The notes under the pieces were generated by a model that was not told the origin of the DNA, searched no databases, and saw nothing but the letters and a program-made list of their open reading frames with translations. A DNA stretch of 64,000 nucleotides from Panulirus ornatus (taxonomy: Eukaryota; Arthropoda; Malacostraca; Decapoda; Palinuridae): assembly GCF_036320965.1 (NCBI RefSeq), contig NC_092238.1, positions 24,850,903 through 24,914,902 on the forward strand, in the 5' to 3' direction. Every line of letters begins with the position of its first letter. The first letter of the stretch is position 1. This document shows positions 42,807-54,803 of this stretch, piece by piece. A program made the position numbers and the translations under genes.

Positions 42807-45800
42807 AAGTATAGATGTGTATGAGTATCTTATCTTTCAATTTTCAAAGAAAAAGTTTTTCGGGCTAAAAAATACCCTGAACTATTATTACCTTCACTTT
42901 TTGGTATTTTCCTCAGAAAAATAGATTTCTTGAAAAACTCATTACAAGAACTATTTTGCGAGTTGAATACAAATCTGGTGTTAAAACATCGTTTAGTCGT
43001 CTTTATGACATTCAATTAAGATGTTAAATGAAGTCGAATTCAAAATTATTTCTGTTCCTTTCCATCGTATTTACTTGGTATGTATTGGTAACTGAGACCA
43101 TTATGGTATATTTTCCATGATTATTTCAAGTATAGATGTGTTTGAATATCTTATCTTTTAATTTTGAAACAAAAAGTTTTTCGAGCTAAAAAAATACCCT
43201 ATTTTTGGCATTTTTCTCAGAAAAAGAGATTTCCTTGAAAAACTCATTATAAGAAGTATTTTTCATGCCCAATACAAATCTGGTGTTAAAATATCGTTTA
43301 GTTGTCTTTATGACATTCAATTCAGCTGTTAAATGAAGTCGATTTCAAAATATTGTCTGTTCCTTTCCATCTTACTTACTGAGTATGTATCGGTAACTGA
43401 GACTATTACAATATATTTTCCATGATCATTTCAAGTATAGATGTATTTGCATATCTTATCTTTCAATTTTGAAACGAAAAGGTTTCCGAGCTAGAAAATA
43501 CCCTGAACTATTACCTTCAATTTTTGGCACTTTTCTCAGAAAATAGATTTCCTTGAAAAACTCATTACAAGAAGTATTTTTCAAGTTGAATACAAATCTG
43601 GTGTTAAAACATCATTTAGTCGCCTTCATGACATCTGTTACATGAAGTCGATTTTAAAACAATTTCTGTTCTTTTCTATCGTATTTACTTGGTATGTATT
43701 GGCAACTGAGACCATTATGATACATTTTCCATGATTATTTCAAGTATAGATATGTTTGAATACCTTTTCTTTCAATTTTGAAACAAAAAGATTTTCGAGC
43801 TAAAAAATACCCTGAACTTTTTGGCATTTTTCTCAGAAAAATAGATTTTCTTGAAAAACTCATTACAAGAAGTATTTTGCAAGTTGAATACAAATCTGGT
43901 GTTAAAACATCGTTTAGTCGTCTTTATGACATTCAATCAAGCTGTTAAATGAAGTCGATTTGAAAATTATTTCTGTTCCTTTTCAACGTATTTACTTGGT
44001 ATGTATTGGTAACTGAGACCATTATGATATATTTTCCATGATTATTTCAAGTATAGATGTGTTTGAATACCTTATCTTTTAATTTTGAAACAAAAAGTTT
44101 TTCGAGCTAAAAAAATACCCTGAACTATTACCCTCTATTTTTGACATTTTTCTCAGAAAAATAAGTTCCTTGAAAAACTCATTATAAGAAGCATTTTTCA
44201 AGTTGAATACAAATCTGGTGTTAAAACATCGTTTAGTCAGCTTTATGACATTCAATTAATCTGTTAAATGAACTCATTTCAAAATTATTTCTGTTCTTTT
44301 CCATCGTATTTACTTGGTATGTATTGGCAACTGAGACCATTATGATATATTTTCCATGATTATTTCAAATATAAATGTGTTTTAATATCCTATCTTTCAA
44401 TTTTGAAACAAAAAGTTTTTCGAGCTTTTTGGCATTTTTCTCAGAAAAATAAATTTCTTTGAAAAACTCATCATAAATCATGAAGTATTTTGCAAGTTGA
44501 ATATAAAGCTAGTGTTAAAACATCGTTTAGTCGTCTTTATTACATTCATTTAATCTGTTAAACGAAGTCGATTTCAAAATAATTTCTATTCTTTTGTATG
44601 GTATTTACTGGGTATGTATTGGTAACTGAGACCATTATGATATATTTTCCGTGATTATTTCAAGTATTGATGTGTTTGAATACCTTTTCTTTCAATTTTG
44701 AAACAAAAAGTTTCTCGAGCTAAAAAATACACTGAACTATTACCTTCAATTTTTGGCATTTTTCTCAGAAAAATAGATTTCCTTGAAAAACTCATTACAA
44801 GAAGTATTTTGCAAGTTCAATACAAATCTGGTGTTAAAACATCGTTTAGTCGTCTTTATGACATTTAATTAATCTGCTAAATGAACTCTATTTCAAAATT
44901 ATTTCTGTTCTTTTCCATCGTATTTACTTGGTATGTATTGGTAACTGAGACCATTATGATATATTTTCCGTGATTATTTCAAGTATAGATGTGTTTGAAT
45001 ATCTTATCTTTCAATTTTGAAACAAAAAGTTTTTCGAGCTAAAAAATACCCTGAACTATTACCTTCAATTTTTGGCATTTTTCTCAGAAAAATAGATTTC
45101 CTTGAAAAACTCATTATAAGAAGTATTTTCCATGCTCAATACAAATCTGGTGTTAAAATATCGTTTAGTCGTCTTTATGACATTCAATTAACTTGTTAAA
45201 TGAAGTCGATTTCAAAATATTTTCTATTCATTCCATCGTATTTACTTGGTATGTATTGGTAACTGAGACCAATATGATATATTTTCCATGATTATTTCAG
45301 GTATAGATGTGTTTGAATATCTTATCTTTCAATTTTGAAACAAAAAGTTTTTTGAGCTAAAAAAAATCTCTTACCTTTAATTTTTGTCATTTTTCTCAGA
45401 AAAATATATTTCTTTTGAAAACTCATTATAAGAAGTATTTTTCATGCTGACTACAAATCTAGAGTTAAAATAACGTTTAGTGGTCTTTACATTCAGTTAA
45501 GCTGTTCAATGAAGTCAATTTTTAAATATTTTCTATTCCTTTGCATCGTATTTACTGGGTATGTATCGGGTACTGAGACCATTATGATATATCTTCCATG
45601 ATCAATTCAAGTAGAGAAGTGTATGAATATCTTATCTTTCAATTTTCATACAAGTTTTTCTTTTAAGGCAAAAAAAAATACCGAAGAATTATAACCTTCA
45701 ATTTTTTGGTATTTTCTCAAAAAAAGTAGGTTTCCTTTAAAATTTCATTATAAGAAGTATCTTTTATGCTGAACAAAAATCTGCGTGTTAAAATAACGTT

Positions 45801-46580
45801 TTACCTTCTTAATGGCACTCATTTAAGCTGTTAAACTAAGTCAAAATTTAAAATATTTCTGTTCCTTTGCATCGTACTCACTGTGTATGTATTGGTGACA
45901 GAGCATTACGACATATTTTCCATGATTATTTCAAGCATAGAAGTGTTTGACTATCTTATCTTTCAATTTTGAAACAAAGTTTTTTGAACTTAAAAAATAC
46001 CCTTAACAATTATCAACAATTTTTTGTATTTTTCTCAGAAAAATTGAATTCCTTTAAAAACTAATCATATGAATTAATTTTCATGCTGAATACAAATCTG
46101 GTGTTAAAATGACGTTTAGTCGTCTTCATAACATTTAATTAAGCTGATAAATTAAGTTACAGTTATCTTTTGTTCCCTTGCATCGTATTTACTCAGTATG
46201 TATCGGTAACTGAGAGCATTATGATGTACTTTCCGTGATCATTTTAACTGTAGAAGTGTTTGAATATCATCTTTCAATTTTGAAACAAAAATAGATTTCC
46301 TTTAAAAACTTATCATAAGAAGTATTTTTCATGTTGAATACAAATATGGTGTTAAAATATCGTTTAGTCGTCTTAATGACCCTCAACTGAGGTGTTAAAT
46401 AAAAATAATTTCAAAATATCTTGTGATCCTTTGCATCTTATTTACTAGGTATGTATCGGTAACCGAGAGCATTATGATATACTTTCCATTATCATTTCAA
46501 GTATTGAAGTGTTTGAATATCTTATCTTTGAGCTGTGAAACAAAAAAATACTTTGAGCTAAAAAAAATATCCCTAACTAT
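42807..46580. repeat. ~319-bp satellite array, right block
   Basis: Same monomer; divergence rises toward the right edge (units after about 45350 have many substitutions and short deletions). Confidence 0.95.
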
Positions 46581-46919
46581 TCACGGGCGTTTCCAGAGGA
46601 AATAGCGCCTATGGCAAGACTGAAATGCGCCCCTGGCTTGATTAAAAATGTACATACAGTGGTAGTATATAAAAATATATACAGTGTAATTATAACTGTT
46701 GAAGGGATAGGCCAAAGTGAAATTTATATAAACTCTTAGACTTATTTGATCAAAACTGTAACGTAGAAGCGGTAATGCATCTGATACTAGCAAATTATTA
46801 CAATAGTTGAAAAGTAGGCGTTTCTTTTTTATCTCACAAAACCAAACCGTTAAAAATGTCAATCGGGTAGCATATGTCAAAAAACAAACCTGTTCAGTGG
46901 CGCCCAGGAAACCTGCCCT

Positions 46920-47298
46920 ACCTGCCCATACCCTAGATACGCCACTGTGGTAAATCATGGAAAGGTGTGCGAGGACTGGATGTGGACAGGGAGCTGTGGT
47001 AAACGGTGCCTTACGTGTGACAGCTCGTGTATGGATGTGAGCGGATATGGCCTTTCTTTGTCTGTTTCCTGGCGCTATCTAGTTGACGCAAGGCGGCGGC
47101 AATTGGGTGTAAGGAATGAAATATGTTATCTTTTTTCTTTTCCATCATGCTTTTGTGGTTTCCTGTGGAGCGGGGTGGCAGCGGGATGGATGAAGGCGAA
47201 CAAGTATGAATACGTGTAGACATGTATATGAGTATGTATATATGAAAATGTGAGTGGATGTCCTTCTTTGATTCCTGGCGCTACCTAGCGGGAAACGC

Positions 47299-47300
<2 letters not shown>
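46920..47300 (+). mobile_element. Two diverged tails of the LINE/SINE family
   Basis: GGTAAATCATGGAAAGGTGT, then TTTGTCTGTTTCCTGGCGCT resembles the LINE 3' UTR and tail; a second partial tail (CCTGGCGCTACCTAGCGGGA) lies at 47273-47296 before the (TA)n. Confidence 0.55.

Positions 47301-47301
<1 letters not shown>

Positions 47302-47384
<83 letters not shown>
47302..47384. repeat. Compound (TA)n(GT)n microsatellite
   Basis: About 26 TA units passing to about 15 GT units, directly before the next LINE copy. Confidence 0.97.
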
Positions 47385-47386
<2 letters not shown>

Positions 47387-48372
47387 GAAGAGAGGAAAGT
47401 GATTGGTTCTCAGTGAATGTAGGTTTGCGGCAGGGGTGTGTGATGTCTCCATGGTTGTTTAATTTGTTTATGGATGGGGTTGTTAGGGAGGTGAATGGAA
47501 GACTTTTGGAAAGAGGGGCAAGGATGAAGTCTGTTGGGGATGAGAGAGCTTGGGAAGTGAGTCAGTTGTTGTTCGCTGATGATACAGCGCTGGTGGCTGA
47601 TTCATGTGAGAAACTGCAGAAGCTGGTGACTGAGTTTGGTAAAGTGTGTGAAAGAAGAAAGTTATGAGTAAACGTGAATAAGAGCAAGGTTGTTAGGTAC
47701 AGTAGGGTTGAGGGTCAAGTCAATTGGGAGGTAAGTTTGAATGGAGAAAAACTGGAGGAAGTAAAGTGTTTTAGATATCTGGGAGTGGATCTGGCAGCGG
47801 ATGGAACCATGGAAGCGGAAGTGAATCATAGGGTGGGGGAGGGGGTGAAAATCCTGGGAGCCTTGAAGAATGTGTGGAAGTCGAGAACATTATCTCGGAG
47901 AGCAAAAATGGGTATGTTTGAAGGAATAGTGGTTCCAACAATGTTGTATGGTTGCGAGGCGTGGGCTATGGATAGAGTTGTGCGCAGGAGGATGGATGTG
48001 CTGGAAATGAGATGTTTGAGGACAATGTGTGGTGTAAGGTGGTTTGATCAAGTAAGTAACGTAAGGGTAAGAGAGATGTGTGGAAATAAAAAGAGCGTGG
48101 TTGAGAGAGGAGAAGAGGGTGTTTTGAAATGGTTTGGGCACATGGAGAGAATGAGTGAGGAAAGATTGACCAAGAGGATATATGTGTCGGAGGTGGAGGG
48201 AACGAGGAGAAGTGGAAGACCAAATTGGAGGTGGAAAGATGGAGTGAAAAAGATTTTATGTGATCGGGGCCTGAACATGCAGGAGGGTGAAAGGAGGGCA
48301 AGGAATAGAGTGAATTGGATCGATGTGGTATACCGAGGTTGACGTGCTGTCAGTGGATTGAATCAAGACATG
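47385..48372 (+). mobile_element. LINE copy, 5'-truncated, RT with one premature stop
   Basis: Starts at VGREESDWFSVNVGLRQGCV, includes LLFADDTALVADS, a TGA at 47665-47667 (Leu-Arg changed to Leu-stop) and then an otherwise open frame to 48342. The normal 3' UTR is missing: about 30 bases after the stop the sequence switches into the SINE/5'-UTR body. Confidence 0.9.
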
Positions 48373-48455
48373 TGTATGGGGGTATGGGAGGGAGCGGGGG
48401 CTGGAAATCCTTCCATCCAGTTTTGACTTTTGCAAAAGAAGGAACAGAGAATATA
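48373..48455 (+). mobile_element. SINE/LINE 5'-UTR fragment fused to the LINE copy
   Basis: GGGAGGGAGCGGGGGCTGGA then AATCCTTCC and AAAAGAAGGAACAGAGA match the body of the short elements at 1915-2164 and 3239-3479. It stops before the hairpin tail. Confidence 0.75.
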
Positions 48456-49165
48456 CAACGAAGATAAGTTGCTATGACACCATTTGATAAACAAGTGATT
48501 ACCCGAATGGAGGTCTGGTGCGTTCAAGTCTGGCAACATGCGTATCATAAATCTATTATGTGGACAAGAAGGAGAGCTGTTTACAAATTTCATCAAAAAT
48601 AAAGCTATCCAATTTGTATAGACCTTCACTAATGTCAATGATACAATTCTTTGTGTTTTTTAATAATAGAAGATTCAATGGTATTTCCAGTGGTACAGGA
48701 GAGAGTTAATAACTGAGGTGGCATTACTCCAGTCACTACAATGATCACAATTTCTAACACGAACAAACAGGGCATTTTATTCTTGTCCTGTTCTTATACT
48801 ATACATGTGTTGCTTATGTCTAACAGAAAGATCCTTAACAGTCTGCCCAACATAAAACATCACAAGCTCTATGTGATACTCTATAGATGCATCCTGCATA
48901 ACTTTCTGGTGAATTCTATTCTTTATAGTATTGTTGTTGCTGAAGGCAGCATTTACATCAAAGAATTTAAGCAATATGGGAAGTAGAGTAAAATCAATAT
49001 TAAAAAGGAGAACTAAAAAGTTCTTAGTTTCCAAGGGAGGTTTGGGTTCAACTCCATAGAATGATTTCTTATTCAACTTAAGGGATTTCTCAATGAAAAA
49101 TCTAGGATACTTTAACTTGGATCCAATAGAATATATCTTCTCAAAACTCATCATCAATAAACTCT
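48456..49165 (-). mobile_element. Penelope-like element fragment with GIY-YIG nuclease region
   Basis: The minus strand reads KLKYPRFFIEKSLKLNKKSF, then PKPPLETKNFLVLLFNIDFT, FSNNNTIKNRI and finally MFYVGQTVKDLSVRHKQHMY with SIRTGQE. The (F/Y)YVGQT...L..R..QH..S.R.G block is the GIY-YIG endonuclease start of Penelope-like retroelements, and the flanking NNNTI segment is typical of the same proteins. A frameshift follows into NALFVHVRNCDHCSDWSNA. Dead fragment. Confidence 0.75.
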
Positions 49166-49194
49166 GGACTGCAAATATGTAATGCCCTTAGGAA

Positions 49195-49310
49195 CATTGA
49201 CTGGAATGAGAATATTATCCTCCAAAATTTGGTATGGCAATAGGTAACCCTCTTTCACCTGTATTAAGTAATCTTTACATGGAATTTTATGAAACAAAGT
49301 TACTAAAGGA
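49195..49310 (+). mobile_element. Penelope-like RT fragment, opposite strand
   Basis: Plus strand reads KFGMAIGNPLSPVLSNLYME and FYETKLLKDI, the MG(N/S)PLSPVLSN(L/I)YME motif of Penelope-type reverse transcriptases. It is inverted relative to the nuclease fragment beside it, so the two come from a rearranged copy or two copies. Confidence 0.7.
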
Positions 49311-50345
49311 TATATTTCCCATGATCATTTAAAGGATAAAAGCTTTATATTTGTTATCCTTCAATTTTGAAAGAAAAGGTATTTTCGGACAAAAAAATAT
49401 CCTGAATTGTCTGTGATTTTTGGTATTTTTCTTAAGTTTATATATTTTCTTTAAAACCTGAGTATAAGGGCTATTTTTCATGCTCAATAAGAATCTAAGG
49501 TTAAAAATGTTGTCTTGTTGTTTCTGTATTTAAAATAACTTTTGAAATTATTTTTCATACTCAATAAGAATCTAAAGTTGAAATGTCATTTCTGGGGTAA
49601 TGAGTCCTGTTATTACAGCATTTAAATGATTGCATGTTTTTTGGGTTAAAAAACACCTTGAACTGTTAACTGTGACTTGTTATTTTTCTTAGGTTTACAG
49701 ATTTTCTTGAAAATCTCATTATGTCTATATTTCATGCTCATTAAGAATCTGAGGTTGAAATGTTGAAGGACTTTTCGATTATTCATTTTGTATTTTCTTG
49801 CCATGTATCGGGTCAGGGGAAGCTTTATGAGATATATCCCATGATAATTTCAAGGATAGAAGCCTTTTATTGGATTTCAATTCTTAAGGAAAAAGTTTTT
49901 CGGGAAATAAATACCCCAAACTATTTATTACCTGCGACTTTTGGTACTTTTCTTAGTTTTATAGAACTTTTTGATTACTCATTTTGTACTTACTTGGCAT
50001 GTATCAATTAGGGGAAGCTTTGTGAGATATTTCCCAAGTTAATTTTAAGTATAGTAGTCTTTCAATATGTTATATATAAATTCTGAAAGAACAAATTTTT
50101 CAGACAAAAAATACCCTGAACTATTCTATTACCTGCGATTTTTCTTAGGTTTATAGATTTTCTTGAAAATCCCATTTCAAGGTCTATTTTTCATGCCCAA
50201 TAAGAATCTAAGACTGAAATGTTTGGGGCTCAATGAGTTCTGTAATTAAGCATTTGAATGATTATACATTTGATGAATTTTTTATTATTCCTTTCGTAAT
50301 TACTTGGTATCTATCGGTCAGGGGAAGTATTACGAGATATGAGAT
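49311..50345. repeat. Highly diverged satellite-like units
   Basis: Scattered landmarks of the 319-bp monomer (TTTTTGGTATTTTTCTTA, CATGCTCAATAAGAATCTA, ATTACTTGGTAT) recur but units are irregular (220-300 bp). It looks like an old edge of the array, separated from the main block by the LINE and Penelope insertions. Confidence 0.65.
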
Positions 50346-50523
50346 ATAAACAAACTTTGGAAAGAAGAAGAAAATAGTATGAAGGGAAGTTAACAGTGTA
50401 AGGAAAGGGCACATCAGTCAAGGGGCCAATGGGAAAGAGGTCACGGGCAAAGACGAGGGGAAGAGAAGATAAAGTGAGTATTTTGAAGGACCACTGAATG
50501 TGTTCAATGATTTGATGACAGAT

Positions 50524-51268
50524 TTTTTTTTTTTTTATTATACTTTGTCGCTGTCTCCCGCGTTTGCGAGGTAGCGCAAGGAAACAGACGAAAGAAATGG
50601 CCCAACCCCCCCCATACACATGTATATACATACGTCCACACACGCAAATATACATACCTACACAGCTTTCCATGGTTTACCACCAGACGCTTCACATGCC
50701 CTGCTTCAATCCACTGACAGCACGTCAACCCCGGTATACCACATCGCTCCAATTCACTCTATTCCTTGCCCTCCTTTCACCCTCCTGCATGTTCAGGCCC
50801 CGATCACGCAAAATCTTTTTCACTCCATCTTTCCACCTCCAATTTGGTCTCCCTCTTCTCCTTGTTCCCTCCACCTCCGACACATATATCCTCTTGGTCA
50901 ATCTTTCCTCACTCATCCTCTCCATGTGCCCAAACCACTTCAAAACACCCTCTTCTGCTCTCTCAACCACGCTCTTTTTATTTCCACACATCTCTCTTAC
51001 CCTTACGTTACTCACTCGATCAAACCACCTCACACCACACATTGTCCTCAAACATCTCATTTCCAGCACATCCATCCTCCTGCGCACAACTCTATCCATA
51101 GCCCACGCCTCGCAACCATACAACATTGTTGGAACCACTATTCCTTCAAACATTCCCATTTTTGCTTTCCGAGATAATGTTCTCGACTTCCACACATTCT
51201 TCAAGGCCCCCAGGATTTTCGCCCCCTCCCCCACCCTATGATCCACTTCCGCTTCCATGGTTCCATCC
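50524..51268 (-). mobile_element. LINE copy, 5'-truncated, with 9-bp target duplication
   Basis: T-run, tail complement, 3' UTR and the last ~180 codons of the RT ORF (DGTMEAEVDHRVGEGAKILG to VNWSDVVYRG) in one open frame. Flanked by ATGACAGAT at 50515-50523 and 51269-51277. The intact frame and exact duplication mark a young copy. Confidence 0.93.
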
Positions 51269-51419
51269 ATGACAGATGTGTGGTGTTTTGCACTTGGAGG
51301 TATGCATGGTGAAAAAAGAGGTAGTGGAAGCTTTGTACTATGTGAAGTTCAACACAGCAGCTAAAGCATGGACCCGTTTTAGGAGCACTAGCTATGAATA
51401 CTCTATTCGTTCTCAAAGA

Positions 51420-51790
51420 GTAAGTATAGAATATTATCCTTTCATTAAATTATGAGGATGCAAACCCAACCCTGATCCAAATACTCCCAGGGAATCTTTC
51501 GTGCTTGTAGATCAAACTATAAAGATATAAAATGTACTTCGTCTTTTCTGACAAACTTCTTCTCTCACTTTTTGTTGTGACCTTTGGTTATGCTCTCATT
51601 ACATCACATGAAGGTTGTAATTAGGTCACTCCTAACTCTTCTCCATGATGGGCAAACATATGGTATTCAATCTCTCATTGTAGCTCAGTTCTCTTTATCT
51701 AGATATCATCTTTGCTTTCCTTCTCTTAATTCTCTCCACTAAATCTCTGTACTTACAAAAGTGCAGTAACCACAGTTATATTCCAGTATT
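51420..51790 (-). mobile_element. Degenerate RT C-terminal fragment of another non-LTR family (tentative)
   Basis: Minus strand reads LSYNERLNTICLPIMEKS and, one frame away, RRVRSDLITTFM with a basic tail. The L-SYEERL..L.LP..E.RR.RGDLI.TF pattern is common near the C-terminus of CR1/Jockey-type elements. Too degraded for a firm family. Confidence 0.45.
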
Positions 51791-52225
51791 GATCAACTAT
51801 ATGTTGGGTGTTTAGGTGTGTGCTGATGCACAGTATCATCCCTTGAGTTTTTACATATTCCTGTGTAATGAACTAAAACACCTGGTCAAGTATATGTGTG
51901 TATAGATGTATCCTGATACACAATATTATTGTTGAATTGATACACATTCCTGTGTAATGAACTAAAACACCACTTTCTGGTTGAGATTCTCATATTACAC
52001 CATTTTTGAGTCTGTCCAAGCGTCTTCTAAACTTTCAAAATGCTTTTATAAAACCTTACATACACAGCCAATGCCAGTAAATAACTTCTTTTACCTTCTT
52101 ATCTATACTTCAAAAATTTCTGTGGATGAACACTTAAAAGTCCATCTTGAAAAACAGTGATATTTTAACAAAGCTATGTATATGTTGATATGTATATGTA
52201 TGTATTGTGTATATATGTGCATGTA

Positions 52226-52345
52226 TGTATACATGTGTCTATATAAGTGGATGGATCTTTCTTCGTCTGTTTCCTGGTGCTACCTTGCTGATGTGGGAAA
52301 CAGCAATCAAGTTTAATAATAATAAAAAATCAATAATAAAGGGGC
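52226..52345 (+). mobile_element. Diverged SINE tail
   Basis: CTTCGTCTGTTTCCTGGTGC then TACCTTGCTGATGTGGGAAA matches the LINE/SINE tail, followed by AATAATAATAA. Confidence 0.6.
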
Positions 52346-52500
52346 TGGAAATCCTCCCCTCCCATTTTTTACTTTTCCAAGAAAAAAAAAAGGAACAGAA
52401 GGGGTCCAAGGGAGGATATTCCCTCTTAGGCTCAGTCCTCTGTTCCTAACGCTACCTCGCTAATGCAGGAAATGGCGAATATGTATGAAAAAAATAGAGA
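52340..52500 (+). mobile_element. LINE-derived SINE, 5'-truncated
   Basis: Starts inside the body (GGGGCTGGAAATCCTCCCCT) and ends with AACGCTACCTCGCTAATGCA and GGCGAATATGTATG plus an A-run. It sits only about 40 bases downstream (transcript sense of the gene) of the FERM exon at 52540, on the opposite strand. Confidence 0.78.
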
Positions 52501-52539
52501 AATCAATTAATTCAGAGGAAACAGAGGGAGGGTACTCAC

Positions 52540-52675
52540 AGGATGGACAACGATGTACTTTGCCAAGATGACAGCAATCTGCCTGGCACGTGGGGTGTGT
52601 AGCAGCATCCTGTTGCCCCCAGCCACAACCAGCCGCAGTGACCCGGCTCGTGGACACTCAGCCTCCTCCACTGTC
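52540..52675 (-). CDS. Myo15: Myosin XV exon: FERM F3 lobe, C-terminal helix
   Basis: The exon opens with the G that completes AAG (Lys) from the previous exon, then 45 codons to donor CATCCT|GTGAGT in phase 0. The peptide includes GSLRLVVAGGNRMLLHTP and the closing helix RARQIAVILAKYI, the expected end of a PH-like F3 lobe. In vertebrate MYO15A this helix is followed almost at once by the SH3 domain. Here the next phase-compatible exon is the SH3 exon at 9734, so the intron is about 42.8 kb and contains the satellite array, several transposon copies and two candidate alternative first exons. Confidence 0.88.
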
Positions 52676-53009
52676 CTAACCAAACACATAAACAATGTTA
52701 CAAGCCTGATTGCTATAGTGTGGTAGCTACTACTAATAGATTACAAGGGCTAAACACCTCACAAGATTGTGAGTGTAAGATTCGTGACGTCAGCAGCACA
52801 TTCATCATGAAGTCAGACATTACCATGTTACAAAAGGTATAAAACATCACATCACACAATTTTCTAGAAGCAAAAAAAAAAGTATAAACCACTCGATTAC
52901 GTGTAAAACACTATGATCTATAAGAGTGAGAATGTTATCATGCATTGTTGTAAGAGAATGAAAAAATTTTCTGTGGGATATCAAGATTAACTTAGGTTAT
53001 AGAGCCACA

Positions 53010-53740
53010 ACATGAGCATGGCTTAACAAGAGCAGCCAGATGTGAATGGGCTAAATGAGAGTAAAGCCCAGAAGGGATGGTATTTGGTACAAGCGAAAAT
53101 GTGGGTAGGTAAGTCTGGGCAGGTGAGAGTGCAGCCATGTGAAGGGCTCTGCAAATAGCCAGGTGATCATAATTCAAAGGAGAGTGGCCAAGTAAGGGTA
53201 GGACAAGACACACGTAAGAAGGGAGGGTCAGCCCAAATAGTGTCACCAGGCGAGAGCTTGACCGTATGTAAGTGACCAGATGTGGACTGCTAGCAGAAAA
53301 ATGTTGGCTCTCGACAGTGCTAAATTTGGAAATAAGGGCAGGTGAGCATAGCAGGCCTATACTATTTCTGGGTGAGAGTGATTAGTTGTTCACAATACAA
53401 ATAAGTGGCCAAGTGACAGTGAACAGATGAAGAGGGCTGGATGAGTATTAGGCCAGAAGAGTTAGGCAGGTGAGATTGTGGTCAGGTGGGAGCATAACCA
53501 AGCAAGAGAGGACAGTCACAAATAAAGCCAGTGGGGGAGTGGCCAATATGAATGTCAGCAGGTGCAAGTGGCACGTGAGAGCATGGGCAAAGTGGACCAT
53601 ACGAGTGTAAGGGTAGGAGAGAGAAACCAAATAAGAGTATAAGCAGATGCGAAGGATATAACTGAAAGAGTAGGCATATGAGAGTTGTACATATAAATGT
53701 TTGGGAAAATGCAAGCAAGACATTTATTAGTATATGTACA
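53010..53740. repeat. Decayed short-unit minisatellite in an intron
   Basis: Words like GTGAGAGTG, GGGCAGGTGAG, TGGCCAAGTGA recur every 18-40 bases over 700 bp, too diverged to define a clean unit. The antisense ORFs here are by-products. Confidence 0.5.
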
Positions 53741-54073
53741 TGAAAGTGTATGCAGTAAAAACTCAAGAATGGTTTGAATTAACACGTGTAAATAATGTGC
53801 ATCAACAGACAAATTCTATGACGTATATCTTTCAGTAATGAGTTAATAACAAGACCTATGGGTCCAGGATTAATGACAGAATATGACCAATCATGTGGCC
53901 TTAGTGTAACCCCATTCATAAAAACATTTGTCATAATGTTTACAGTGTATGTGTGGTGCACTTAATGGCTATTGACTGCTGGATGGTCAGTAATATGGGT
54001 GCCATATCCTCAAAAGAAACAACAATCAAAAGAAACAACAACAAAACCTGGCAACAGAATGAGCTGGACTTAC

Positions 54074-54177
54074 TTATAAGTGCTGAGGACGGTTAGATGA
54101 GCATGGTCACGTCGTAGCAACCTGATTCCAGAGTGAGAAACAGCCAGCATCTCAACTTCCCCAGCCTTACGTGATCC
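54074..54177 (-). CDS. Myo15: Myosin XV exon: FERM F3 (PH-like) lobe, first part
   Basis: This 104-base exon runs from TCTCCTCCTAG|GGA to CTTATAA|GTAAGT. It encodes 34 residues plus two bases (AA) of a lysine codon finished by the next exon. The peptide GSRKAGEVEMLAVSHSGIRL is a beta-strand pair typical of the F3 lobe of MyTH4-FERM myosins (consensus G...VELLAVSH.G..LL). The intron to the next exon is about 1.4 kb and holds a degenerate minisatellite near 53.0-53.7 kb. The upstream intron (about 3.7 kb) holds a 2 kb LINE insertion on the same strand as the gene. Confidence 0.9.
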
Positions 54178-54369
54178 CTAGGAGGAGACACAAGTATACA
54201 ATAATCATAACTGAAGGAAGGAAAAAATAAAATGATAAAGATTGTAATGCTAAGTACAATAATAATAATCAAAATGGAATAATATTATCAGCAAGAAAGA
54301 AAAATAATAATGATGATAACATAAACCTCTTGTTTCAATAACTTACTCCAATGCATGACAGTTTGGATA

Positions 54370-54455
54370 CAAACAAATGAGGCCAAAGCTCATTTGTTCC
54401 TTATGCTACCTCACTAAAGTAAGAAACACAATTAGGAATAAAAAAAAATATTATC
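54370..54455 (+). mobile_element. Very diverged SINE tail
   Basis: GTTCCTTATGCTACCTCACT then AAAGTAAGAAACACAATTAG and an A-run keep the order of the tail hairpin with many changes. Confidence 0.45.
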
Positions 54456-54803
54456 ATCAATAATATCATAAGCTACCATTCATAATTTTTTGCTCAGAAG
54501 CCAAGCAACATGCTACTTTATTTCATGAAGTATATTACTTAATTTCTCATCACTTTTCTTCCAGTCCTTTCATCAGGTTTTCATCAGTGTCTATCATGTC
54601 TGTTATGACTCTGCTATTAAACTAGCATTCACCTAGAATTCAAATGAACTATCATTATATAATCTAAACAAGTACAGAGAGAAACATTTGAATTGATTCA
54701 ACAGTATTTTTAAAGTAATCATCAAGTCTCTATCAGGATTCCTATCTCTAACAGGATTATGACGTCAATAACACTTTGTCATGGTCTCCCAATAGCTCAT
54801 TTT

